This document shows positions 1 through 9,100 of a stretch of 41,674 bases of DNA, piece after piece. The position numbers and the translations under genes were made by a program. The notes beneath the pieces are model-generated. The model had not been told where the DNA came from, made no database searches, and saw only the letters and a program-made list of their open reading frames with translations. Where the stretch lies: the NCBI GenBank assembly GCA_964454015.1, contig CAYVQF010000054.1, forward strand, positions 1 through 41,674, given 5' to 3'. How positions within the stretch are numbered: the first letter of the stretch is position 1; each line of letters begins with the position of its first letter. Origin of the DNA: CAYVQF01 sp964454015. Lineage in GTDB: Bacteria; Myxococcota_A; Bradymonadia; UBA4248.

Positions 1-174
1 AATAATTCACAACGAGCAAGCCCCATGCCGGCTTTGGTCGTGGATTGTGGGCTTGGGTGAGGCCTTTTTTCCGCGCTGAGGAAAGGGTAGGCTGTCTCAG
101 TCGCGAGCGAGGGTGTGCCGCGCACGCCAGTGAGGGCCCGGCCTGGGCCAGACCGTTATTGAAGAGAGGTTGCA
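1..174. other. Leader region of the first gene; nothing else recognised
   Basis: This stretch holds no recognisable gene. A purine-rich Shine-Dalgarno sequence (AGAGG) lies a few bases upstream of the ATG at 175. The window starts mid-intergenic or inside an upstream gene that cannot be seen. Confidence 0.5.
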
Positions 175-624
175 ATGCGAGGCTATCGATGGCTCATTTT
201 CGCGGGTATTTTGGTTCTGAGCGGGAGCGCTTGGGCCGATGAGAAGTGCAAGAGCGCGCCGCTGTTCAAGGGGGTGCCTACGGGGGCGGCGGCCTTCGAC
301 AGCCGCGAGGAGGCCCCGGCTGGTGAGGTGAAGATCCTCAACTTCGGCGACGAGCTCATCGTGAGCGGCGGCGAGGGTGGCTTCAAGGCGGTGACCCTAT
401 GGGCGGAGGACAAGTGCGGCTTGTGGCTGCAAGAGAGCCGGGGGGGCTCCTATCTGGAGAAGAAGGTCGAGCTCCATGCTCCAACCTACCGCTTCGTCAA
501 GAGCCGCAAGGATGGCAGCTATGAAGTGGAGGCCTTGGGACAGCGTTTCCAGATCAAGGCGATCTTCCCTGGGCGCTTCGAGGTCACCCTGCTGACGGCC
601 ATCGGCAGCTACGAAGGTGAGTGA
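175..624 (+). CDS. Small exported protein of unknown function
   Basis: This 149-residue protein begins with a clear Sec signal peptide: a basic start, a hydrophobic core at about residues 6-19, and a likely cleavage after SAWA. The mature part is about 128 residues, with few cysteines (two in the track, near residues 25 and 80) and a Gly-rich segment SGGEGGFKAVTLWAEDK at about 64-80. I do not recognise the family. The start is supported by AGAGG just upstream. A 50-bp piece at 20782-20831 matches bases 365-414 of this gene at 43 of 50 positions, so at least one paralogue of the family existed nearby. Probably periplasmic; the role is not deducible. Confidence 0.8.
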   Translation: MRGYRWLIFAGILVLSGSAWADEKCKSAPLFKGVPTGAAAFDSREEAPAGEVKILNFGDELIVSGGEGGFKAVTLWAEDKCGLWLQESRGGSYLEKKVELHAPTYRFVKSRKDGSYEVEALGQRFQIKAIFPGRFEVTLLTAIGSYEGE

Positions 625-1110
625 GGTGGGTGCGCTGCGCCGCTATCACCCTGCAGCGGATACTCTGCGACAACGATACACCCGGTGAAGGGCAAACCAG
701 TGGTTGAAGGCGCTTCGTCATGTCTCGCCGTCCGCGCCGCAACCTTTGCCCCGACCTGAAAGCATCGCCGCTGTGCAAGCACCTTGTCGAGGAGGTACCT
801 GTGTCAGATCTCTGCAATGCGTACCAAGTGCAGCCAAGTGCCTTCTGCTAGTGGCAACGCCAACGCTGACCGAGAGGGGGGGCGAGTACATCCTCCAGCG
901 CGCCCCCGAGCGTTTCCCCCGTGAAAAGACTCGGAAGTGAAAAGACTCGGATTCGTTCCTTGACCTTGCGCTTGACGGCTTCGCAAAACGTTGTTCAAAT
1001 CAACCAAGTTGTTTCGTTTACGTCGAGTCAGTACATCATGCATTCAACGTGAATGCTTGAGTTATTTTCACTTGGAGTCCAATCGGCGCTAATTGTGCGG
1101 GAGGCTTGGC
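625..1110. other. Gene-poor gap of about 490 bp
   Basis: No convincing gene is visible on either strand; the short open frames here have the Arg/Ser-rich composition of non-coding GC-rich DNA. The second half (from about 950) is noticeably AT-richer and presumably carries the promoter of the lipoprotein pair that starts at 1111. A 16-bp tandem duplication lies at 921-952. Confidence 0.5.
921..952. repeat. Two-copy 16-bp tandem duplication
   Basis: GTGAAAAGACTCGGAA at 921-936 is followed directly by GTGAAAAGACTCGGAT at 937-952 (15 of 16 identical). It lies in non-coding DNA upstream of the 1111 gene. It is probably a replication-slippage product; a repeated regulator site is possible but nothing supports it. 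Confidence 0.7.
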
Positions 1111-1728
1111 ATGCGAGTGCGGTATCTGGGTGTAGCGATGGCTCTTCTCGTGGGGATGGGCTGTGGTGATGAAGACAAGACGTTTTCTCTTGGCACGCTC
1201 GAGGGCTACTACGAAATCACCCCTGCTTGCAGGGTGAAAGTAGCAGGCTCGAAGGTCAGTCTTCAGTGTCAGGAAGAGCGCGACGATTGGTGGGGATGGG
1301 AGTCCAGAGCATGGGATTTAGATGCGACGGTGAACGATGAGGAAGCCACTGGAACTCTGACCTACACTATCGATTTCTATGATGACTGGGGCGGCTGTAT
1401 CTGCGAGGCCGTTTACAGCGGAACGGCGACCAAGCGCTCTGGCGAAAAATCCACTGGTCCTTTCGCTGTCTTCGCAGGCACCTGGTACGGAACAGGAACG
1501 GTGGTGGCGACTTGCAGAGACCGAAGTGTCGACCAGGGTTGTTATTATGATACCAAACCCTCGACCAAGGCGTACTCGGGAGACGCGACGGTTGATGGCA
1601 CCAGCGCGGCCATAGACCTACGCGGACCCTCCGGCTCGAGCTCGGTTTTCGTGAGCGCCTTCGACAATGGCGATCTCCAAATCCAGGGCAACGTACCCGG
1701 CGGCTACCAGAGGGTGTTGAAACGCTGA
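1111..1728 (+). CDS. Lipoprotein of unknown function
   Basis: A 205-residue lipoprotein. The ATG at 1111 is preferred over the upstream TTG because GGGAGG lies 6-7 bases before it and because it gives a standard type II signal peptide ending in the lipobox VGMGC, followed by GDEDK. Acidic residues at +2/+3 would suggest inner-membrane retention under E. coli rules, but these do not transfer safely to delta-proteobacteria. The mature part is rich in Gly, Thr, Ser and paired aromatic residues, and has several cysteines (for example GGCICEAVYSGT and DQGCYYD), so a disulfide-stabilised beta fold is plausible. Family not recognised. It ends 10 bp before the next gene and is likely co-transcribed with it. 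Confidence 0.8.
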   Translation: MRVRYLGVAMALLVGMGCGDEDKTFSLGTLEGYYEITPACRVKVAGSKVSLQCQEERDDWWGWESRAWDLDATVNDEEATGTLTYTIDFYDDWGGCICEAVYSGTATKRSGEKSTGPFAVFAGTWYGTGTVVATCRDRSVDQGCYYDTKPSTKAYSGDATVDGTSAAIDLRGPSGSSSVFVSAFDNGDLQIQGNVPGGYQRVLKR

Positions 1729-1738
1729 GGCCGGTCCA

Positions 1739-2377
1739 ATGCCAACGAAGGCGCCATCCGTGCGAGGCCTGACCTGCATCGCGTTCTTGCTGAATTGTCT
1801 ATTGGCCCATGGCTGCGCCTCCGTTGAGCACGAGTTCGTGACCAGAATTGGCATTCCACTTCCATTGCAAGTCTACGGCTATCGCCTCGAGGAGAGCGAC
1901 AGGACGAGAGTCCTCTTTCTCGGACACGTCAGCGCGAGCTACCATGTCCTTCCGTTTGCAAACGTGCCTATTGGCTTCGGTGGATGGGTTGCGGGCACGT
2001 TGATGGGGGCAGAAGAAGGTTCTGTCTCCGCCTGGCACGGCATCCTTGCAAGCGGACCGCAGGTCTCGGGCGAGTTGACGGTCGTGGAATCTGCATCCAT
2101 TGCCTTAGTGCTCGGACTCGGTGTCGGCGTCGGGCTTTTCTATTCCGAAATCGACGTCGACGAGAATCTCGGCAAGGCGACCTACTCACTTGGTGCACGT
2201 CTGCACACGTCGGTCGGTTTGGCGTTTTGTTCGCAATGGGCGGTGGCTCTCGGAGTCGGGTTGGAGTTGCTCACGTCACCATTGGACGGAGCCACTTGGT
2301 TCAATGAGGAGCTGGAAGAGTCTTCCTACCTACACTTCACGCTGGGGGTTCGCTGGCGCAGCAGCTCAGGTGACTGA
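1739..2377 (+). CDS. Lipoprotein with outer-membrane beta-barrel-like C-terminal part
   Basis: A 212-residue protein with a type II signal peptide (lipobox LLAHGC near residue 26). The mature region alternates short hydrophobic, Gly-rich strands, such as ALVLGLGVGVGLFYSE and WAVALGVGLELL, and ends in a strand-like LHFTLGVRWR segment. That pattern is usual for small outer-membrane or beta-sandwich proteins. The start ATG is preceded by GAGG at suitable spacing and lies 10 bp after the stop of the upstream lipoprotein gene, so the two probably form an operon. No specific family is recognised; the function is unknown. Confidence 0.75.
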   Translation: MPTKAPSVRGLTCIAFLLNCLLAHGCASVEHEFVTRIGIPLPLQVYGYRLEESDRTRVLFLGHVSASYHVLPFANVPIGFGGWVAGTLMGAEEGSVSAWHGILASGPQVSGELTVVESASIALVLGLGVGVGLFYSEIDVDENLGKATYSLGARLHTSVGLAFCSQWAVALGVGLELLTSPLDGATWFNEELEESSYLHFTLGVRWRSSSGD

Positions 2378-3149
2378 GCGCGGTGAACCGGTCGATCATG
2401 GCGCTGATGGAGGGTCAAGCCGCCGCAAGTAGAATTCAACGCCAACGCATCGGCGGTCACTGCTCGCGGCGTCGCTTCGATGCTTGGCTTGGCAAGGTTT
2501 GGTTTGGTGTGCTTGTCAACCATCTTCCATTGTACGCGGCCAGCCGAATTTTGCTTCGAAGAAGGTGTACCAGGTGTCTGACCACCGGGCCTTGTGAGTC
2601 ACCCTCCAGGCCTGCTCAACGCGGTCCCCCTCGCTTGGACAATGGCATTGCGCTTCGCGAGGTGATCAGCAGGTCAAAGCAAGGCTTCACTGATGCTCTC
2701 CATGCAGGCGGCCGCGCGCTGGGGCAGAGCAGGGGGTTGGCTGTGGCCGCGAGGGTGCGGTCGACGGACTGTCGCTCTCGATTGGGGGGCTGGGGGGGCA
2801 CCTGGATTCGCCGCACGCCGTGTGGCGTCGTGTCACTGGTGTCAACACGAAAACCTTCTCTGTGACGGTGGCAAGACCTGGACGAAAGTGTCCGCTCTTT
2901 CGGCCCCCTCACGGATGGTCGGTTGTGCGGCAAGAGCACTTAGCCCGAAGGGCAGTGTTGCACCCATTGGACACAAAGAGGTCGTTGAGAGAAGCTAGCC
3001 ATGGATGCCTTCTGGCCGCAACCCGAGCGCTCTCTTCGCGTGCTGCTCGCACTTTGGTGTCGACATTGACGGCGCCGCCCGATGGCGCTCAAATCAACCT
3101 TGGCTGCGGCAGGATGCTCCCGCCTCGGCTCCCCGCGCAGGAGAACCCC
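2378..3149. other. Gap of about 770 bp without a supportable gene
   Basis: Both strands carry open frames of 100-160 codons here, but they are Arg/Pro/Ser-rich, lack Shine-Dalgarno sites and show no recognisable motif, so I treat them as chance frames. The right end carries the ribosome-binding site AGGAG (3139-3143) for the gene starting at 3150. The stretch may hold decayed gene remnants, but I cannot identify any. Confidence 0.45.
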
Positions 3150-3707
3150 GTGAAAACAAGTCTCTCCATTCTATTCCTCGCCTGGTTCACCGCAGCCTGC
3201 ACCCCTGCGGTCCAGCAAGGGCCGCTGGCGCACCCCATCACCGAGGCCGAGGTCGTAGCGGCTCAGAACGCGTGGTGCGGTGCCCTGCTCGCCATTGGCG
3301 CGGCCTACGCCGAGGGTGGTCAGGCGGCGGCCAAAGCCGTCGCTGAAGCGGTCATCGATGAGGCCTACGCCTATGACCAGGGCGGGGTCCTCTTCAAGCC
3401 CACCCTGACCACCAATCCTCAGACCTTCAGGCTGACCCGCGCTGGTGCCCTGTCCTATTTCGTCGGCGGCGATCCGGCCTTTCCCCACGACCACGGCTTC
3501 GCCCTCAAGGGCTGGACCCAATGCCAGCCCGAGAACGCCGGCATCATCATCAGCGGCAGCGTCGGCAGCAGCATGGGCAAGGTCCACTTCACCGGCCAAG
3601 ACGGATCGGTGACCTCCGTGGACAAGACCTGGAGCTTCGTCAAAGACGAGGGCGGCAAGGTGCGCATCGTCGTGCATCACTCTTCCCTGGAGGTCGCCCC
3701 CGAGTGA
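3150..3707 (+). CDS. Lipoprotein of the family often labelled phosphoribosyl-AMP cyclohydrolase (probably SnoaL/NTF2-like)
   Basis: A 185-residue protein with a GTG start, chosen because AGGAG lies 6 bases upstream and because it yields a lipoprotein signal ending in FTAACTP. The mature sequence runs ITEAEVVAAQNAWCGALLAI, then VLFKPTL, FVGGDPAFPHDHGFALKGW, NAGIIISGSVGSSMGKVHFT and a C-terminal VRIVVHHSSL. From memory this layout belongs to a widespread exported family frequently mis-labelled phosphoribosyl-AMP cyclohydrolase. The sequence lacks the conserved metal-binding pattern of HisI, so the label should not be taken as function. A SnoaL/DUF4440-like cone fold is my best guess. It ends just before the left edge of the defence island. 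Confidence 0.7.
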   Translation: MKTSLSILFLAWFTAACTPAVQQGPLAHPITEAEVVAAQNAWCGALLAIGAAYAEGGQAAAKAVAEAVIDEAYAYDQGGVLFKPTLTTNPQTFRLTRAGALSYFVGGDPAFPHDHGFALKGWTQCQPENAGIIISGSVGSSMGKVHFTGQDGSVTSVDKTWSFVKDEGGKVRIVVHHSSLEVAPE

Positions 3708-3747
3708 GCCCCAAGGCGCGCGGTCTGACCCAAGCCCCTCCAGGGCG

Positions 3748-3765
3748 CACGCCCCTCAGGGCGTG
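3748..3765 (+). terminator. Terminator-like hairpin after the 3150-3707 gene
   Basis: CACGCCC at 3748-3754 pairs perfectly with GGGCGTG at 3759-3765 around a CTCA loop, and CCTC/GAGG sequences outside it can extend the stem. It lies about 40 bp after the stop codon of the upstream gene. No T-tract follows, so it is only a candidate terminator. Confidence 0.4.
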
Positions 3766-3774
3766 GAGGCCAAG

Positions 3775-3979
3775 AAGGCGATCTCATCCAAGAACAACGT
3801 CGCCGCAGCGGATCGCTCCAATGGGATCCACGTGCCGTCGGGTTCGGCGCGGGCCTCGGCGGCCCGAATGGCGATGCGGTGGTTCATGAAAGACAGGCGG
3901 AGGTAGCCCCACTGGTTCCAGTCGAGGAGGGCGGCGTGGACGTCACCCGTCACCGGGCAGGGCACGCGCCGGGCCGTCG
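3775..3979 (-). pseudogene. Fragment of an expansin-like lipoprotein gene (partial copy of 20849-22180)
   Basis: This stretch is a mosaic copy of the gene at 20849-22180, in the same orientation. Bases 3809-3979 are identical over 171 bp to 21496-21666, and 3775-3806 are identical over 32 bp to 20862-20893. Relative to the intact gene, 602 bases are replaced by 2, a net loss of exactly 200 codons. The reading frame therefore continues from the PLERS region straight into the gene's C-terminal AAATLFLDEIAF. The 5' part is missing: identity stops at 3979, where a DUF262 gene stump begins. It has no start codon or signal peptide and is certainly non-functional. Confidence 0.9.
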
Positions 3980-4095
3980 TCCCAGAGCCAGCCGCGCTGG
4001 AAGTCGGGGAGCTGAACGTCGCCCGATTGCACCTGGTTCAGAAGCTCGTTCAAGCCAGGCTCGCCGGTGCGGAAGGTGTTGCTGATCGTGCGCAT
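3943..4095 (-). pseudogene. Truncated DUF262 (GmrSD-like) gene, 5' end only
   Basis: Reading from the ATG at 4095 (GGAGG upstream at good spacing; an ATG at 4113 is also possible), 40 codons encode a typical DUF262 N-terminus. They include NELLNQVQSGDVQLPDFQRGW followed by LWDD. In this family the QLPDFQR segment is the ParB/Srx-like core motif of GmrS-type modification-dependent restriction proteins. The match ends at the junction with the expansin-gene fragment (3979/3980); the frame then runs ten foreign codons to a TGA at 3943. Intact family members are several hundred residues. The gene begins 16-34 bp after the stop of the ATPase gene, so it was probably the last gene of the defence operon before its loss. 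Confidence 0.8.
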
Positions 4096-4129
4096 CCTCC
4101 GGGGCCTCCGCATGATATCGTCACTGGGT

Positions 4130-6133
4130 TCATAGATCCATTCTCAGCAGCCGCTTCTCAGCAGGTGCGCCGGTGATCTGCAGCCTGAGCCAGGGCTCGT
4201 GCAGGAAGGCAGTCGGCGGCTGCGTCGTCGTGGTCACGATGTACTGGAAGCCGGGTTCGCCGCCGAAGCACTCCTCGAGGCGTCGGGCGTAGAGGAACAG
4301 CCGCTCGTAGATGACGGCCGCCATGTCGGCTTCGCGAGGGCCGTCGTGAAGGAGGAAGCGCGGGAAGCAGCCGCGGCCCTGGACGCTTTCTGTCATTGCG
4401 GCCAGATCGAACGCCAGCAGCTTCACCGTGGCGAGTGCGGCGCTCTCCCGCGCTCCGTGGTGCGCCACCAGCAGTGTGAGGGCACGCCCCGACGTGTCGA
4501 CGCGGCCCTCGACCTCGTCGCCGAGCAACGCCCGAAGGACATAGTCGAACGTCGCGGAGAACTTCCCCAGGGCCTGGCGCCCAGCCCGCCGGAGTTCTTC
4601 TTGGCGCACGTAGGATGCCTCGATTTGGTCGCCCAGCATTCGGACCGCTTCGGCTTGCCGGGTCGATTGCGTCCACGCATCCTGGGCGTCGTCCACGAGA
4701 CGCTGGGACTGCTCGAGGCGGGCCTGCTCATCGAGCAATCTGCCTCGCTCCTCGTCGAATGCCGTGGCCGAAGCCAGGTATGTGCGTCGTGCCTCCCGGG
4801 TTGCCGCTTTCGCGGCCTCGTGCGCGGTCCGCTTCTGCTCCATGTTCGTGTCAAGGGCGCGCACGAGCTCGCGCTGCGCTTCGAGATCCTCGGCGGCGCT
4901 GCGCTCGCTGCGGCGCTCGGCCAGGTCCGCAGGCCGCGCCGTCGCGAGTGGACAGCCGCGCTCACGTGCGAGCTTCATGGGCACGTTGCAGTAGTCGCGA
5001 GGCGGTGGCAGGGCCGCCAGCAAGCCCGTCTGCTTGTCCCCCTTGGCCGGCCCCTCGAGCTGCTCGGCAGCCGTCCGCTCCATCGCGAGGCGGCCTTCGG
5101 CATCCTCGAGGTCGCGACCTGCCAGGGCTTCGGCCTCCACGCTGCGCTCCAAGGCAGACCGGAGGTCGGCGCGGTTGTCGGAAGCCGCCAGCTCGGCGAT
5201 CCTCCGCGCCAGATCTCCCCTACGGCGCTCGAGCTCCGCCCCCGCCTGGGAGCCGAAGAGACCGGTCGACGGCGGCGAAACCTCCACTCCAAGCAGTCGC
5301 CGAACGCGCCCGTGGTCGATGGTTGCTTGATGGGCGAGCAGGGGCTCCTTCGCCGACGCGTCCTTCCTCTCGGCGACCAACCTCGCGTTCTTCCCCTGCT
5401 CCTCGCGCTCCTCGTCTGTGATGAGTCCGAGCACGGAGCGCACGAGGAATTGCCGCTCGTCGACATTCAGAGCGGGAGCGTCCGATCCGCTGGAGCTGTG
5501 ACGCCACTCGAGGAAGTCCGCGAAGCGGCACTCCTGGTCCCGCGTGAGCCAAGGCAGGATGTGGGGCCAGCGCACGGACTCCTCGCGGGTTGGGAAGCGA
5601 CTGGCCGGGAGCACTCCGGTTACCGCTGTCCCTACCGCGTCCAGGAACACCTGGAGCTCGGCGCGCTCTCCGCTGGCAAGCACCTGGTCTGTGTCACAGG
5701 CTTCGACGCAGAAGGGGTGGTGACCCCTTCCGAACGGCCTCGCCACCGTCCACAGCTTGCCGGCCACGACAACCTCGGCGAGCAGCCAGCCCGCTGGAAG
5801 CCTCTCGCGGATACGCCGCCGGGTTGCCTCGGCTGCGAACCGGCCTTCACCGAGCGCGTGCCGTATGAGCCGGCAGAACGTCGTCTTACCGGCGGTGTGG
5901 CCCGCCACGCCGCTACGGAACAGCGCGTTGCCGTTTGTCGACGCCTCCGGCGGCGCCCACACGATGTTCAGGCCGCGCCGCAACTCGACGTCACGAAGGA
6001 CGTATTCGTCGCCCGGCTGCAACTCGCGGAGCACACGGATGCGGCGGACCCACAACATAGGCTCACCGCGATCGGCCGTGGGCCGCACCTGTTGGGGAGG
6101 GTCTAGGCCTGGGAGACGTCGCTGCCTGGTCAT
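4130..6133 (-). CDS. SMC/Rad50-like ATPase of the defence operon (Hma-type ATPase candidate)
   Basis: A 667-residue P-loop ATPase. After a short N-terminal tail comes a RecF/SMC-like head start (LRDVELRRGLNIVWAPPE) and a Walker A GHTAGKTT at about 78-85. The middle, from about 225 to 500, is rich in Glu, Arg, Ala and Leu and is predicted coiled coil. It is interrupted near 382-396 by DYCN...RGCPLA, which looks like a degenerate hook with cysteines at 382 and 394 but no CxxC. The C-terminal head contains LLHDGPRE (D597), in place of a Walker B/D-loop, followed by YIVTTTTQ. The ATG overlaps the methylase stop as ATGA. Proteins of this kind act as DNA-sensing or loading ATPases in defence islands. 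The exact role is inferred from neighbours. Confidence 0.8.
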   Translation of the reverse strand: MTRQRRLPGLDPPQQVRPTADRGEPMLWVRRIRVLRELQPGDEYVLRDVELRRGLNIVWAPPEASTNGNALFRSGVAGHTAGKTTFCRLIRHALGEGRFAAEATRRRIRERLPAGWLLAEVVVAGKLWTVARPFGRGHHPFCVEACDTDQVLASGERAELQVFLDAVGTAVTGVLPASRFPTREESVRWPHILPWLTRDQECRFADFLEWRHSSSGSDAPALNVDERQFLVRSVLGLITDEEREEQGKNARLVAERKDASAKEPLLAHQATIDHGRVRRLLGVEVSPPSTGLFGSQAGAELERRRGDLARRIAELAASDNRADLRSALERSVEAEALAGRDLEDAEGRLAMERTAAEQLEGPAKGDKQTGLLAALPPPRDYCNVPMKLARERGCPLATARPADLAERRSERSAAEDLEAQRELVRALDTNMEQKRTAHEAAKAATREARRTYLASATAFDEERGRLLDEQARLEQSQRLVDDAQDAWTQSTRQAEAVRMLGDQIEASYVRQEELRRAGRQALGKFSATFDYVLRALLGDEVEGRVDTSGRALTLLVAHHGARESAALATVKLLAFDLAAMTESVQGRGCFPRFLLHDGPREADMAAVIYERLFLYARRLEECFGGEPGFQYIVTTTTQPPTAFLHEPWLRLQITGAPAEKRLLRMDL

Positions 6134-9100
6134 GCACTTCCCTCCTGGAGCAGGGCGCGATCAACCTCCGACATGGTCGCGTCCACGTCCTGGATAGGTT
6201 CTGGCGGCAACGCAGCGAGCACACTCAGAGCGAGGCGTGCCTCGAAGCGGAACCAGGGATGCAACTGGTTCTCTGGAGGGGTGTGCGGCGTTGTCGTCAC
6301 CACGGATCGCGAAGCCGCGTCCGTGGTCAGGCGGATCCCGTCGCGATCGGCCAGCGTACGGAGCGCATCCGTCAATGTTCCTGGGGCCACGTTCCGGTGA
6401 GCGACGCGCTGCGCCCAGTTTCCGGCTTTAGCGGCGAGGTCTGCAGGTGCGAGCCGCTCGAGCAGGGCCGGCCGGATCTGCAGGGCGAACGCCCGCGCCA
6501 GTTGAGTGCGCGGGATGGAGCCGCCGTTGGCGTGGAGCAGCGCCCAGAGGCAGAGTGCGGCCTCCTCGGCCGGATTCAGCGTGGGGATCGTCGCGGGCAT
6601 CGCGGGAACTTCGATTTGCCGAGGCTTCGGCATCGGTATCCACGCGGGACAGGTGCTCTCTGGATGGGCAAGCCTTGGATCCGCCGGCAGCGGGTCGAGA
6701 ACGGTCTCATACGGCATGCCGGTTTCGATGGCGTGTTGCATCTGATCGTAACAAGTGAGGATGGCGTCACGCGTGCGGAAGCTGCCGTGCTCCTTCTCGT
6801 CGTTGCGCCGCACGATCGGGAAGGTTTCCATGATGTAGGCCACGTCGTCGCGGGCGATGCCGTAGAGGTGGAAGAAGGCTGCGTCCAGCTCGGCGCGCAG
6901 CACGAAGCGGCGCTCCTCGTCCCAGCGAAAAGGAGGGCCATTCCAGCCGAGGTCCAGGGCAAACGCCGCCAGATCCCACGCGGTGAAGCTCAGCTCGAGG
7001 ACGCGGAGGCCGATCCACGCGGCCAGCTCGCTGTCTGGCTGCCACGGGGCGGGCCCGGCGTAGGTGGCTGGCGGGAGCACCGGGAGCTGCTTGAGATAGC
7101 TGTAGGTCAGATGGGTACCTCCGATCTTCTGGCGAGCCAGGTAGTCGAAGATGAAGGATGCGAGGTTGGCGGAGCAACAGGCCCACGGGGTTGGGGCTAC
7201 CATTGTTGGCATCATCAATGGTGTCGTGTGTCCGACAGCGACTCGGGGCACGACGCTCGCGATCACCGTTCGCATGTCCGTACTGCGGCAGATGTCTCGC
7301 CAGCCGAAGAGCCAGCCATGCTCCCATCGCCCCGCAAGCCGGCTGTCCACCTCACTCTCGGGTACCCAGTAGCGTGGCGTGATGCTGTACGTCGGGTCGG
7401 CCAAGCGAGGGGAGGGGACAGTTGGCAGGGCCGTGGATTGCGACTCAGGCGGCTTGTCGGCGTAGTCGCCAAAGCGGTGGTCGAAGTGGTGGATCATCTT
7501 TGCCTCGAGCAGCGGCAACAAGCGCTCGCCATCGCGCTCGAAGACGTTGCCGCACAGACGCCACCCGGCGGCGGCCAGCTCCTCCCGCGTGCGGAAGAGC
7601 CCCGAGTCGTTGGCCATGTGCAACATTGCCCGGAAACTCACGCCCCAGGGGTTCTCCTCAGGCCGCTCCTCGCTGCCCTCGCGCACCAGGACCGGCACCC
7701 GGCGATAGACGGCCTTGGTAATCTCGGCGTCGCGTCGGGAGCGAAAGACCGGGCAGGTGCCCGTGTTCGGGTTGAGCAGGCTGATGTCTGCTGCTGAAAG
7801 AGAGAAGCGACGGGTCGAGTCAGCCAATTCCTTGACGTCTCGCAAGTCGAAGGCAAATTCTGCTGCCAAACCAGGGTGGTGGGTACCCGCAAGCGAGACG
7901 AGCGCAAACGAACTTCGACTGTCAGTGTCTGGAAAGACGCGTCTAATCTCCCAGAAGCTGTAAAGACTGGTGAGCTGTCCCTGTTCCACCAGGGAGCGGA
8001 AAAAATGCTGCGTCGTTGCGTCCGTCGCTATCCCGCTGGGCACGATGAACCCAGCGCGCCCCTTGGGTGAAAGCAGACCTCGGTTCATCTCGGAGAAGAT
8101 GCTGTACGTGTTTACGTCCCCTCGCCCGCATAGGGGATATCGACCGCTGTCGCGCACGAAGTTGGACTCACCGTCCGCCTGCCTCAGGGCATTTTGCCAG
8201 TCCGCCCATAGACCGGGTTGCTGGGCCTCCAGCCGCGCGATAGCCTCCTTGCGCGCCGCCGCATTGACGGCCGCTGCGATATCGGGGGCCCGCGCGGAGA
8301 AGAACTCCTTCTCCTGGATCTTGATCCTCTCCCACGGCGGGTTGCCCAGCACCACGTCGAAACCGCCAGTCCAGCCAGCGCTCTCCCTTTCGTCGAAGTC
8401 CCCTCGCAGCTCCCCAAAAACCTGCGCAAAGGCCAGGTGCCAGTGAAAAAAACGATAGCTCCGCGCCAGCTCGCGCACCGTCTGCCGCGTCAGCCCTGAC
8501 ACCGTCGACGCATCACGCTGCAAGCGCCGCCACAGTTCCTCCGTGACAGCAGCAGTCACCAGCTCGGCGCTGTGCTTCGGCCACACGAACGCCGCACACC
8601 AGGTATCGGCGCGAAAGCAGCCCTCGCGGAACTCCACAGAGCGCCTGAACTCATCCCAGCGCGCTTCCTTCGCCCGCAGCGCGCCAATTTCGTCGTCGGG
8701 AGCCTCCTCGACAGCCCACGCCCTGCCGACGATGCTCACCAGATCATCATCAGCTTCGTCGGCCTTGTCGAAGGCCTCGTACAACGTCGCCTGCCGCGAG
8801 CCGAGCCGCTCGAGCCGGTTGCGCTTCTTGAGCGCGCTCGCCATCCGGGGCTCGTCCCCTTCGATCGCTTTGAAGGCCTCGTCGGGAATGCCCCGGGCCA
8901 TCAGCGCCGGCGTGGCCCCGAGCAGTGCGTTGCCGCACTGGATGTGGCTGTCGAGAAAGGACAGCGGCCGACCGGGCTCGATGGCTTCCATCCAGAGGCT
9001 CACCTTGCACAGCTCGACGGCCATGGGATTCACGTCCACGCCGTAGATACAGCGGCCGACGACATCCCGAAGCGCGCGTTGCACCTCGCGCGGGCTGGGC

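Noticed and set aside
2383..2865. 160-codon open frame in the gap before the 3150 gene
   Set aside because: Arg/Ser-rich, no ribosome-binding site, no motif; overlapping frames on the other strand look equally random.
3150..3707. Histidine-biosynthesis enzyme (phosphoribosyl-AMP cyclohydrolase)
   Set aside because: The family often bears this label, but the protein has a lipoprotein signal, lies outside any his locus and lacks the HisI metal-binding pattern.
4199..6106. 635-codon open frame on the plus strand
   Set aside because: It is antisense to the ATPase gene, lacks a Shine-Dalgarno site and has the His/Arg/Gly-rich composition of an antisense shadow in GC-rich coding DNA. The same applies to long plus-strand frames at 6259-7797, 15792-17024 and 17115-18284.
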